14,381 bases of DNA, taken from contig CAAFJY010000027.1 of assembly GCA_900763355.1 (NCBI GenBank), positions 1-14,381 of the forward strand. Direction: 5' to 3'. A model generated the notes under the pieces. That model made no database searches. It was not told the origin of the DNA and saw only the letters and a list, made by a program, of their open reading frames with translations. Positions 7,979 to 14,381 of this stretch are shown in pieces (position 1 is the first letter of the stretch; each line of letters starts with the position of its first letter). Position numbers and translations under genes: made by a program. The DNA comes from Clostridia bacterium (lineage in GTDB: Bacteria > Bacillota > Clostridia > Oscillospirales > Butyricicoccaceae).

Positions 7979-9313
7979 TCAGGTCTCGTGGCGGATGGAG
8001 CGCTCATAGTGGGCCCGCGCCGCCTCCACATCCTCCAGGGTGCCCCGGAGGATGCCGTCCAGGCACCGCTGCATACACTCGTCCACCCAGGAATGGTCGC
8101 TGCTGATGTCCTGGTTGACCCGGCGGGCAGCGGGGACGGTGTCCAACTGGGCGAAGCGGGCATCCCCGGCGCTGTCCCGGGTGACGGCGGGCACGCCCTT
8201 GACGGCGGCCATCTTGTCCAGCTCGCTCTTCTGGCACAAAAAGCGCAGGAACTCCGCGCCCCAATCCTGGTTGGCGCTCCCCTCCACCAGAGCCAGACCC
8301 GGCAGGAATCCGGCGCTGATGGCGGCCTCCTCCCCGCTCACGGGGATGACGGCGAAGGCGTAGTCAAAGGGCTGAGCGGAAAAATGCTCGGATTTGCTCT
8401 CCCGCTTGGCCATCCCGCTGAAGCCCTCGGAATTAAAGGCCAGGAAGGGCACATCCCCTTCGAAAAAGGCCAGGATGCTCCCCTCGTACACGTCGGGGAT
8501 GGCGTTGTTCACGTCCAGATCCACATAGCCCTTGGCCTTCAGCTCCAGCATGGTCTCGTATTCCGGGTCAAAGAAGCTGCCGCTGCCCTCATCCCCCCGG
8601 GCCAGGGCCGCCAGATCGGCCTGCTGGCTCTCCAGACGGTAGTTCCAGTCGTTGTTCATCAGGTTGGCATAGATGCTGTCGGCGCAGCCCTGGATGGGGG
8701 TGTAGCCCGCCTCCCGGAGCACCTGGCAGGCGTTCCAGAAGCTCTCCCGGTCGGTGGGCATAGACAGCCCGTTTTCCTCCAGCAGGGCCTGATTGACCAC
8801 AAAGCCGCTGACCTTGAGGCCCCAGTTCAGAGTGCAGACCTTGTCCTCCACCGTGGCCGCCCGGGTCATCTGCTCGTCAAAGACGTCCAGATCGAGTCCC
8901 AACTCCCCCAGGTCCGCCAGCGCGCTCACCACGGCCTCCCGGTCCTCGTAATACCCCGCCGTGTCAAAGAGGACGAGCTCCTGCCGGTCCCCCACCCTGA
9001 CCACCGCGGCCAGCTGCTGGGTATAGCCGTCTACCTTGGCATAGTCCACCAACACGTTGGAATAGATCTCGTTCCAGTCGTTGACGGCGGCTTCCAGCGC
9101 CTCGAAATTGGACCAACTCCCCCGCACACGGATCTCGGCCTGGGCCTCCCGGTCCATGGCGGGGACAAAGGCGGCGCTCTCTTCCGGCTCCGCGTCCTTC
9201 GGCTCCCCGGCCGCGCCGGGCTGGTCACTGCTCTGCTGGCCGCAGCCCGCCGCCGTCATCAGCAGCGCCGCCGCCATGGCCAGCGCTGCCCATCTCATCC
9301 ACTGCTTTTTCAT
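7979..9313 (-). CDS. Extracellular solute-binding lipoprotein (ABC-type binding protein, family 1-like)
   Basis: A 444-residue protein. The type II signal peptide has positive residues MKKQWMRW, a hydrophobic core to about residue 20, and lipobox TAAGC with lipidated Cys24. An acidic, Gln/Ser-rich linker follows (25-55). The mature body resembles family 1 (MalE-like) sugar or oligosaccharide binding proteins: an IRVRGSW start strand, a hinge region near NQALLEENGLSMPTD (174-188), FFEGDVPFLAF (283-293), and a SAGFLPGLALVEGS segment (333-346). It should be anchored outside the cell membrane. The start ATG overlaps the stop of the upstream broken kinase as ATGA (9310-9313), and GGAGAGGA precedes it, so it may still be translated independently. 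No permease or ATPase gene is adjacent, so a sensing role with the kinase is more likely than transport; the ligand is unknown. Confidence 0.9.
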   Translation of the reverse strand: MKKQWMRWAALAMAAALLMTAAGCGQQSSDQPGAAGEPKDAEPEESAAFVPAMDREAQAEIRVRGSWSNFEALEAAVNDWNEIYSNVLVDYAKVDGYTQQLAAVVRVGDRQELVLFDTAGYYEDREAVVSALADLGELGLDLDVFDEQMTRAATVEDKVCTLNWGLKVSGFVVNQALLEENGLSMPTDRESFWNACQVLREAGYTPIQGCADSIYANLMNNDWNYRLESQQADLAALARGDEGSGSFFDPEYETMLELKAKGYVDLDVNNAIPDVYEGSILAFFEGDVPFLAFNSEGFSGMAKRESKSEHFSAQPFDYAFAVIPVSGEEAAISAGFLPGLALVEGSANQDWGAEFLRFLCQKSELDKMAAVKGVPAVTRDSAGDARFAQLDTVPAARRVNQDISSDHSWVDECMQRCLDGILRGTLEDVEAARAHYERSIRHET

Positions 9314-10230
9314 GCTCGTTCCTCTCCCTTGGTAAATTGTTCGATCTCGGCCAGGAGGATGTCCTGGTCCACAGGCTTTGCGATATGTCCGTTCATCCCC
9401 GCTGCCAGGCAGTCGGCGATGTCCTCGGTAAAGGCGTTGGCCGTCATGACCAGAATGGGGATGCCCGCGCGCCGCCGGTCGGGGAGGGAGCGGATGGCCC
9501 GCGCGGCCTCCAGCCCGCCCATCACCGGCATCTGCATATCCATGAGCACCACCTGCCAGGTCCCCGGGGCCGCGTGCTCGGCCATCTCCACGCATTCCGC
9601 CCCGTTTTCCGCCCGGTCGGTCCGGGCGCCGTACATGGCCAGGAGCTCCTGGACGATCTCCCAGTTGATCTCGTTGTCCTCCGCCACCAGGATGGAGACG
9701 CCCCGCAGCCGTTCGCTGTCGGTCATGGGACCGGCCGGGGCCGTTTCGCTCTCCGCCGGATGGCGGGCCCGGTCCAGCGCCTGGGTGAGGGCCGTGCGGA
9801 AGAGGGGACGGGGCACCACGCCCCGGATGCCGGTCTCACGGATGTCCTCCTCGATGTCTCCCACGTCAAAGGCAGAGAGCACTATGGGCGGCCCCGCGTG
9901 GCCCAGGGCCCGGCGGATGGTCCGCGCCGCCTCGAGACAGGCCCGGTCCTCCATGGGCCGGTCCAGGATGACCAAGGAGCAGGGCGTCCCCGCATCGGCC
10001 TGGGCCCGGAGGATCCCGGCGGCGCGCTCCCCATCGGGGGCGCAGTCGGTCCAGCCCCCCAGGCGGGTGATGCCCTGGATGGTGTCGATGCGGCTGTCCT
10101 TCCCCCGGGTGAAGGAATCGAAGAGGACCTTTTGGAACTCCTGGGACATGCCCACCCCCGTGTCCTTGACCTGGAAGGTCAGGCGGACCTGTTCCGGCTG
10201 GCCAGGAATGTCCTTTTCGTCCAGGTAGAG
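9310..10230 (-). CDS. C-terminal fragment of the broken hybrid kinase: partial HATPase, truncated receiver 1, complete receiver 2
   Basis: This frame resumes as YLDEKDIPGQPEQVRLTF and VKDTGVGMS (G1 box), then FDSFTRGKDSRIDTIQG, where the G2 box should follow but does not. Truncated receiver 1 keeps its Asp at 9961-9963 (SLVILDRPMED) and RPLF but lacks the opening strand with the acidic pair. Receiver 2 (about 9330-9700) is complete: ILVAEDNEIN, phospho-acceptor Asp at 9538-9540 in LMDMQMPVMGG, MTANAF and AKPVD. No good ribosome site starts this frame. An in-frame ATG at 9726, just before receiver 2, could in principle yield a free 138-residue receiver, but no Shine-Dalgarno precedes it. The frame ends in the ATGA overlap with the lipoprotein gene. 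Confidence 0.6.
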   Translation of the reverse strand, partial: LYLDEKDIPGQPEQVRLTFQVKDTGVGMSQEFQKVLFDSFTRGKDSRIDTIQGITRLGGWTDCAPDGERAAGILRAQADAGTPCSLVILDRPMEDRACLEAARTIRRALGHAGPPIVLSAFDVGDIEEDIRETGIRGVVPRPLFRTALTQALDRARHPAESETAPAGPMTDSERLRGVSILVAEDNEINWEIVQELLAMYGARTDRAENGAECVEMAEHAAPGTWQVVLMDMQMPVMGGLEAARAIRSLPDRRRAGIPILVMTANAFTEDIADCLAAGMNGHIAKPVDQDILLAEIEQFTKGEERA

Positions 10231-11807
10231 TCCACCCTGCCCCCGTCGGGGGTGTATTTGATGGCATTGCTCAGCAGATTGATCCAGATCTGGTTGAGCC
10301 GCCCCTTGTCGGCATAGAGATAATTCTGGTGGGCGTCCAGGATGTGCACCTCGGCCCGGAGATGCTTGTCCTCTGCCTGGTGATAGAGAAGATTGACCAG
10401 GTCGGCCGCCGATTCCTCCAGGGAAAAGACGCTGGGGCGGAAGGTCAGCCGCCCGCTCTCGATCTGGGAGATGTCCAGGATGTCGTTGACCAGGGTCAGC
10501 AGATGGTTGCCCGCCAGGTCGATCTTGTGCAGACAGTCCTCCAGCCGCTCCCGGTCGTTCAGCTGCTTTTCGGCGATGGCCGTCATGCCCAGAATGGCGT
10601 TCATGGGGGTGCGGATGTCGTGGCTCATAGAGGACAAAAACCGCGTCTTGGCGGAGTTGGCCGCCTCCAGCTGGGTGAGACTGCTGCGCAGCTGCCGGTT
10701 GAGGGAGCGGAAATAGGCCGAATTGACCAGATACAGCATCCCAAAGGTAAAGCCGCTGACAATGAGGATGGTCCACTGGACCGAGGCCCCCTGGAGCTCC
10801 TTCATCTCGATGGAGGCGATGAGGGTCCAGCCCCACTGGCTGTCGGTGGAATAGGCATGGAGGGTCTCCTGCCCCTTGGAATTGAGATACTCGATCCAGC
10901 CCGGCTCCTCCGACATGCGGATGGTGTCCCGGAGCGCCTCCACCTGGGGATAGGTCAGGTCGTTGTAGGAGATGAGGTATTCATAGAAGTTCTCGTTTTT
11001 CAGCATGCTCGCCCGGTAGGTATAGTCCCCCATGGTGTTGATCATGCTCATCTGGGCGTTTTCCTTTTCGGAAAACGCCGTCCACACCTCCTGCAGGGCC
11101 CGCAGGGGCCCCACATAGAGCAAAAAGGCGCTGGCCGCCGCCCCGCTTTCGTCCCTGGTTTCGACCTGGGTGACAAAGGCGATGCTGGTCTCGGCATTGA
11201 TGGGGTTGGTGAAGCTGCTGGTGATGATGACGTCGTCGGGCCGGCCGCTTTCCCGGAAGCGGGTCAGCGTCTGAAAGATGGAGAAATAGGTATTGCTGTA
11301 TTCCATCCCATATTCCCCCGGCTTCCCCGCCGGCGCGGCAGAGGAATAGCCCCGCAGGGTGTCGGTCAGGAGCACCTGGGCCGTGATGTCCGCAGAGGAG
11401 ATGAGATCGTCCAGCTTCCGCGGGATCTCCTCCGCCGTCCAGTCGTTCAGGCCGATGAGCTTCTTCCAGTCCCGGAGGGTGCGGCTGGAGGTCTCCATAT
11501 AGTCCCGCACCTTGCGCTTGGCCCCGTCGGTGGACACCAGGAACTCGTGGATCTGGGTCTCGGTATTCACTTTTCGGAGATTATTGGTAAACGACACCAG
11601 ATGTCCGATGAGCAGGAACACAAAAAAGAGGTTGGCTGCGATGTACCACCGGTGTCCCTTGGAAGCGGTTTTTTGCGCAAAATTGCGGAGGTTTTTCTTC
11701 CACTGTCCCCGTTTTTTCCGGAAAAGGGGGACGGGGAGTTTGTGAACGATGCGTGAATTTTTTCTTCCCGCTCTTGACCGATAGCAGCTACCGGTGATTA
11801 AAAACAA
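10179..11807 (-). CDS. N-terminal fragment of the broken hybrid kinase: membrane sensor, HisKA, start of HATPase
   Basis: Membrane segment 1 is WYIAANLFFVFLLIGHLVSF (about 11590-11650). A large extracellular region of Cache-like character follows (about 10790-11580), with segments such as TLRGYSS, INAETSIAFVTQ and WGWTLIASI, then membrane segment 2 (about 10710-10780). A short coiled linker precedes the H-box MSHDIRTPMNAI, whose histidine is at 10620-10622. The N box SNAIKYTPDGG is the last recognisable kinase motif; about 17 unrelated residues follow before TGA at 10179. It could make a membrane-bound protein able to sense and dimerise but not to bind ATP properly. The start is uncertain: TTG at 11807 has only a distant AAGGAAG. 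Basic KKRGQWKKNLRNF just before membrane segment 1 suggests the true N-terminus was near 11700. Confidence 0.6.
   Translation of the reverse strand: MFLITGSCYRSRAGRKNSRIVHKLPVPLFRKKRGQWKKNLRNFAQKTASKGHRWYIAANLFFVFLLIGHLVSFTNNLRKVNTETQIHEFLVSTDGAKRKVRDYMETSSRTLRDWKKLIGLNDWTAEEIPRKLDDLISSADITAQVLLTDTLRGYSSAAPAGKPGEYGMEYSNTYFSIFQTLTRFRESGRPDDVIITSSFTNPINAETSIAFVTQVETRDESGAAASAFLLYVGPLRALQEVWTAFSEKENAQMSMINTMGDYTYRASMLKNENFYEYLISYNDLTYPQVEALRDTIRMSEEPGWIEYLNSKGQETLHAYSTDSQWGWTLIASIEMKELQGASVQWTILIVSGFTFGMLYLVNSAYFRSLNRQLRSSLTQLEAANSAKTRFLSSMSHDIRTPMNAILGMTAIAEKQLNDRERLEDCLHKIDLAGNHLLTLVNDILDISQIESGRLTFRPSVFSLEESAADLVNLLYHQAEDKHLRAEVHILDAHQNYLYADKGRLNQIWINLLSNAIKYTPDGGRVDSTWTKRTFLASRNRSA
11705..11732. 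repeat. 28-bp near-perfect palindrome before the broken kinase
   Basis: GTCCCC and GGGGAC form the ends, and the centre TTTTCCGGAAAA is a perfect 12-base palindrome; one base is out of register between the two T/A and G/C runs. It lies in the leader or extreme 5' end of the kinase frame. It could be an operator or an RNA hairpin; it lacks the U tract of a terminator. Function not known. Confidence 0.4.
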
Positions 11808-11864
11808 CGTTAGGGCATTCTTCCTTTTTCTCAGGAATATTTTATCGATCGAGGAGTGAATCAA
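11774..11864. promoter_or_regulatory. Divergent control region between the broken kinase and the aldo/keto reductase
   Basis: Plus strand: TTGACC (11774-11779) with TTAAAA 18 bases on (11798-11803) is a weak -35/-10 pair for the reductase, whose GAGGAG ribosome site is at 11851-11856. Minus strand: TTGATT (11864-11859) with AATATT 17 bases on (11841-11836) is a weak pair for the kinase. ACCGATAG (11777-11784) and CTACCGGT (11788-11795) form an inverted repeat with one mismatch around a 3-base centre, overlapping the plus -35, so it is a possible operator. Confidence 0.3.
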
Positions 11865-11865
11865 G

Positions 11866-12984
11866 ATGGATCGGATCCACAAAAACTTTGGCTTCGGCTG
11901 TATGCGCTTCCCCATGAAGGGGGACGAGGTCGATCTGGAACAGACCGCCGCCATGGTCGATGCCTTTTTGGACGCCGGCTTCAACTATTTCGACACCGCC
12001 CACGGCTATCTCCAGGGCAAGAGCGAAACGGCGCTGAAGGCCTGTCTCACCAGCCGCTATCCCCGGGACCGCTACATCCTCACCAACAAGCTCACCGCCA
12101 ATTTCTTCAAGACCGAGGCGGATATCCGCCCCCTCTTCCAGGCCCAGCTGGACGCCTGCGGCGTGGACTATTTTGACTTTTACCTCATGCACGCCCAGGG
12201 GGCCGGGAACTACGGCCACTTCCAGGAATGCCATGCCTATGAGACCGCCTTTGCCCTCAAGGCCGAGGGCAAGGTCCGCCATGTGGGCATCTCCTTCCAC
12301 GACCGGGCCGAGGTGCTGGAACAGATCCTCACCGACCACTCCGAGGTAGAGGCCGTCCAGCTCCAGTTCAACTATCTGGACTATGAGGACCCCGCCGTCC
12401 AGAGCCGCCGGTGCTATGAGGTCTGTGTCAAGCACAACAAGCCCGTCATCGTGATGGAGCCCGTCAAGGGCGGCAACCTGGTCAACCTCCCGGAGGAGGG
12501 CAAGGCCGTTTTGGACGCTCTCCACGGCGGGAGCCCCGCCAGCTATGCCATCCGCTTCGCCGCCGGCTTCCCCGGGATCATGATGGTCCTCTCCGGCATG
12601 AGCGACATGGACCAGGTGCGGGACAACATCGCCTTTATGAAGGATTTCCAGCCTCTGAACGACCAGGAGCTGGCCGCTGTGGGCCGGGTGCGGGAGATCT
12701 TCCTCAGCAAAAATCTCATCCCCTGCACCGCCTGCCGCTACTGCACCGACGGATGTCCCAAGCACATCTCCGTCCCCGACCTCTTCGCCGCCATGAACAC
12801 CAAGCAGACCCACCACACCTGGAACGCCGATTACTATTACAACCTCCACACCGAGGGCGGACGCAAGGCTTCCACCTGCATCAAGTGCGGCAAGTGCGAG
12901 CAGGTCTGTCCCCAGCATCTCCCCATCCGCCAGCTGCTGGAGGATGTTGCCAAGGAGTTCGAAAAGCCCGCGGAAGCGAAATAA
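11866..12984 (+). CDS. Aldo/keto reductase with C-terminal double 4Fe-4S ferredoxin domain
   Basis: A 372-residue protein. The TIM-barrel aldo/keto reductase domain covers about residues 1-275 with the catalytic tetrad Asp43, Tyr48, Lys75 and His109 (FDTAHGY, TNK, LMHA), and later VGISFH and the VMEPVKGGNL strand. The tail holds two complete CxxCxxCxxxCP motifs, at Cys287/290/293/297 and Cys338/341/344/348, each able to hold one 4Fe-4S cluster. The architecture is common in anaerobes and suggests electron flow between a nicotinamide or carbonyl substrate and ferredoxin-like clusters; the substrate is unknown. It is cytoplasmic, with no signal peptide. ATG at 11866 follows GAGGAG by 9 bases and gives the normal N-terminus (KNFGFGCMRFP). 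It is transcribed alone, divergent from the broken kinase, and ends before a strong terminator. Confidence 0.95.
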   Translation: MDRIHKNFGFGCMRFPMKGDEVDLEQTAAMVDAFLDAGFNYFDTAHGYLQGKSETALKACLTSRYPRDRYILTNKLTANFFKTEADIRPLFQAQLDACGVDYFDFYLMHAQGAGNYGHFQECHAYETAFALKAEGKVRHVGISFHDRAEVLEQILTDHSEVEAVQLQFNYLDYEDPAVQSRRCYEVCVKHNKPVIVMEPVKGGNLVNLPEEGKAVLDALHGGSPASYAIRFAAGFPGIMMVLSGMSDMDQVRDNIAFMKDFQPLNDQELAAVGRVREIFLSKNLIPCTACRYCTDGCPKHISVPDLFAAMNTKQTHHTWNADYYYNLHTEGGRKASTCIKCGKCEQVCPQHLPIRQLLEDVAKEFEKPAEAK

Positions 12985-13001
12985 ATCCCCTTTCTCCGCG
13001 C

Positions 13002-13038
13002 AAAAAGCCCCTGCTTTCCACGAAAGCAGGGGCTTTTT
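13002..13038. terminator. Strong bidirectional rho-independent terminator
   Basis: A 17-bp perfect stem, with AAAAAGCCCCTGCTTTC (13002-13018) pairing with GAAAGCAGGGGCTTTTT (13022-13038) around a CAC loop, and a U run in both directions. It lies between the convergent reductase and amidohydrolase genes and serves both. Confidence 0.95.
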
Positions 13039-13048
13039 TCTCTGTTTT

Positions 13049-14335
13049 TCAGTCCACGAGGAACTTGTCCAGCTCGGCGTCCACATTGGCCCGGTGCTTG
13101 GGGCTGGGATCACGGATGAGCCGCCCCCGGGCCGCCACCATCTGCACATGGCGCAGGGCCCGGAGATCCTCCAGGGGGTTGTCCTTCGTCACCAGCAGGT
13201 CGGCGCACTTCCCGGGCTCCAGGGAGCCGGTCTCCTTCCCCACTCCGGCCAGCTCCGCGCCCCGGAGGGTGGCGGTGTGCAGAGCGAAGGCGTTGCTGGC
13301 CCCCACATATTTGTGGAAGTAGAAGACCTCCCGCCAGAAGTCGTATTGGGTGATCCACGGGCAGCCCACGTCGTTGCCCAGACCCACGGGGATGTCGTTT
13401 TCCAGGGCCGCCTTGGCGCAGGCGATGACCCCTTCGAACACCACGTTGCCGTTGTACTGCTCCACCTCGGTGGCGTTGGTCAGGCTCCGGTCAAAAAGGG
13501 CATAGGGCAGCGCCGGGGAGATGGTGGTGCACAAAAAGGCGCCCGTTTCCTTGAAGAGCTGCAGAATGTGCGCGTCGGGCTTGGCCCCGTGCTCGATGGA
13601 GTCCACCCCGTTTTCCAGGGCCACCCGGACCCCCTCCGGGGATTCCACATGGGCCGCCACCTGGTAGCCCATGGCGTGGGCCTTGTCACACACGGCCCGG
13701 ACCATCTCCGGGGCCATCTTGAGCTCCCCGGGGACGCCCTTTTCCTTGGCGTCCAATACGCCGCCGGTGATCATGAGCTTGACCAGATCGACCCCCTGGG
13801 CGCGGCATTTGTCCAGATGGGCCAGGGCCTCGTCGATGCTGTGGGCAGCGATGGCCACCGACCCCGCCATGTGTCCTCCGGGGACCGAGATGCCCTCGTT
13901 GGCGGCCAGGATGCGGGGGCCCACCCGCTTGCCGGCGGCGATGTCGTCCCGCAGGCGGGAATCAAAATCCCCCAGCCCGCCCACGGTGCGGATGGTGGTC
14001 ACCCCACCCAGAAGCTCGTCCCGGGCAAAGCCGCAGACCATCCTGTAGGCCACCGCCCGGGTGAGGCCGGAGCCCATGATCTTTTTCACCAGGGCTTCGT
14101 TGTCCCGCTGCTTTTTCTGGGGCTTGCCGCTCCCCGCCAGGTGAACATGGAGGTTGACCAGCCCGGGCATGAGGTATCCGCCCCGGAGGTCGATCTTCTC
14201 ATACCCCGCGGGGATGTCCCCCATGGGGCGGATGTCCTGGATCTTCTCCCCCTGGGTGAGCAGGCACAGACCCTCCCGCGGGGTCATGTCCCGGCTCCCA
14301 TCCAGGAGTTTCCCGTTGAAAAACGCGTAATTCAT
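13049..14335 (-). CDS. Metal-dependent amidohydrolase (imidazolonepropionase/dipeptidase-like)
   Basis: A 428-residue cytoplasmic enzyme of the amidohydrolase superfamily. Residues about 1-55 and 365-410 form the small beta domain around a TIM barrel. Metal ligands seen: HVH at 63-65 (after MPGLVNL), Lys186 in LVKLMITGG (likely the carboxylated lysine bridging two metals), His229 in AAHVES, His249 in SIEHG and Asp322 in GLGND. The pattern fits the HutI-related group that includes Xaa-Pro dipeptidases and other amide or urea-type hydrolases. The substrate is not predictable from sequence; no hut genes adjoin it, so histidine degradation is not indicated. ATG at 14335 has AGAGGA about 9 bases upstream. 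It stands as a single gene in this window, convergent with the reductase; anything upstream is outside the window. Confidence 0.93.
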   Translation of the reverse strand: MNYAFFNGKLLDGSRDMTPREGLCLLTQGEKIQDIRPMGDIPAGYEKIDLRGGYLMPGLVNLHVHLAGSGKPQKKQRDNEALVKKIMGSGLTRAVAYRMVCGFARDELLGGVTTIRTVGGLGDFDSRLRDDIAAGKRVGPRILAANEGISVPGGHMAGSVAIAAHSIDEALAHLDKCRAQGVDLVKLMITGGVLDAKEKGVPGELKMAPEMVRAVCDKAHAMGYQVAAHVESPEGVRVALENGVDSIEHGAKPDAHILQLFKETGAFLCTTISPALPYALFDRSLTNATEVEQYNGNVVFEGVIACAKAALENDIPVGLGNDVGCPWITQYDFWREVFYFHKYVGASNAFALHTATLRGAELAGVGKETGSLEPGKCADLLVTKDNPLEDLRALRHVQMVAARGRLIRDPSPKHRANVDAELDKFLVD

Positions 14336-14343
14336 CGACTTGT

Positions 14344-14374
14344 GTCCTCTTTCCCCGGTGAGCCGGGCCTTTTT
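14344..14374. other. Leader of the amidohydrolase gene with a small hairpin
   Basis: On the minus strand the ribosome site AGAGGA lies in 14344-14351. Just upstream CCCGG (14354-14358) and CCGGG (14363-14367) form a 5-bp stem with a TGAG loop, followed on the plus strand by CCTTTTT. It may be a weak plus-strand terminator or merely a leader hairpin. No promoter is visible before the window ends. Confidence 0.25.
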
Positions 14375-14381
14375 ACTCCGT

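Larger units (their letters stand above)
9310..11807 (-). pseudogene. Hybrid sensor histidine kinase with two receivers, broken by frameshift and internal loss
   Basis: Reading the minus strand in two successive frames rebuilds one gene: membrane sensor, HisKA, HATPase, receiver 1, receiver 2. Two lesions are visible. First, the frame changes by one base at about 10226-10244, just after NAIKYTPDGG in the ATPase domain, and the first frame then stops at 10179. Second, after DTIQG (about 10066-10080) the expected G2 box GTGLGxAI, the end of the ATPase and the front of receiver 1 are absent; the text jumps to LGGWTDCAPDGERAAG, which fits the middle of a receiver. In addition no ATG or GTG start lies before membrane segment 1. 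I judge it inactive as a kinase. A sequencing error in the C5 run (10240-10244) could explain the frameshift but not the missing G2 box. The start at 11807 is only the nearest in-frame TTG. Confidence 0.8.

Noticed and set aside
6640..8163. 507-codon minus-strand frame opposite the sensor kinase
   Set aside because: The translation is glycine-rich shadow sequence, and it would run through the strong terminator at 7926-7956.
7988..10228. 746-codon open frame on the plus strand opposite the lipoprotein and broken kinase
   Set aside because: Shadow of G+C-rich codons; no domain, no ribosome site, and the minus strand encodes a clear lipoprotein and receiver.
10226..10246. Programmed -1 ribosomal frameshift joining the two kinase frames
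   Set aside because: No X-XXY-YYZ slippery heptamer is in register near the junction, and the missing G2 box would leave the fused product inactive anyway. Decay is the simpler reading.
10329..11756. 475-codon plus-strand frame opposite the kinase sensor region
   Set aside because: Shadow frame; the minus strand shows two membrane segments and the H-box in a consistent reading frame.
11842..13149. 435-codon minus-strand frame opposite the aldo/keto reductase
   Set aside because: The plus strand has the catalytic tetrad and cluster cysteines; the antisense frame has no motifs and crosses the terminator.
1..14381. CRISPR arrays, tRNA or rRNA genes, insertion sequences, phage or conjugation genes
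   Set aside because: No spaced repeat array, transposase or integrase motif, terminal inverted repeat pair or tRNA cloverleaf was recognised on either strand.

Overview
The window is G+C-rich, gene-dense chromosomal DNA. It suggests a member of the Clostridia, probably an Oscillospiraceae-type gut anaerobe of the Flavonifractor/Lawsonibacter kind; this is inferred, not proven. The grounds are strong GGAGG-type ribosome sites, histidine-kinase H-boxes of the MSHDIRTPxN type common in Clostridia, a lipoprotein with a short type II signal peptide, and an aldo/keto reductase carrying two ferredoxin clusters. There are no rRNA or tRNA genes, CRISPR arrays, insertion sequences or phage genes. No stretch over 300 bases lacks a gene.

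Layout. (1) 1-2649, plus: 3' part of a soluble PAS-type hybrid histidine kinase with a C-terminal receiver, cut off by the left edge. (2) 2717-5194, minus: a short UvrA-like ABC ATPase without room for a UvrB-binding domain, convergent with gene 1 across a two-way terminator. (3) 5446-5919, plus: low-molecular-weight protein tyrosine phosphatase, divergent from the UvrA-like gene; each has an extended -10 promoter. (4) 5990-7884, plus: an OmpR-family response regulator and its membrane sensor kinase, overlapping by 7 bases, preceded by an 11-bp-period direct repeat that looks like the regulator's own box. (5) 7979-11807, minus: a second hybrid kinase, visibly broken, whose last frame overlaps by 4 bases a solute-binding lipoprotein gene. 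(6) 11866-12984, plus: aldo/keto reductase with a double 4Fe-4S tail, divergent from the broken kinase. (7) 13049-14335, minus: an imidazolonepropionase-like metal-dependent amidohydrolase, convergent with gene 6 across a strong two-way terminator.

How the genes work together. The window is dominated by signal transduction: two hybrid kinases and one classical two-component pair. The pair looks complete and probably regulates itself. The second hybrid kinase and its downstream binding lipoprotein look like a sensor system in which an extracellular binding protein reports to a kinase. In this strain that kinase has a -1 frameshift in its ATPase domain, appears to have lost its G2 box and the front of its first receiver, and has no clear ATG start, while the lipoprotein and the last receiver remain intact. 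The UvrA-like protein, phosphatase, reductase and amidohydrolase look like independent single-gene units.

I found no convincing new defence, mobile or biosynthetic system. The points most worth a second look are the decayed kinase/lipoprotein pair, the Pho-box-like repeat, and a segment of the first kinase's sensor region with clearly different codon use.
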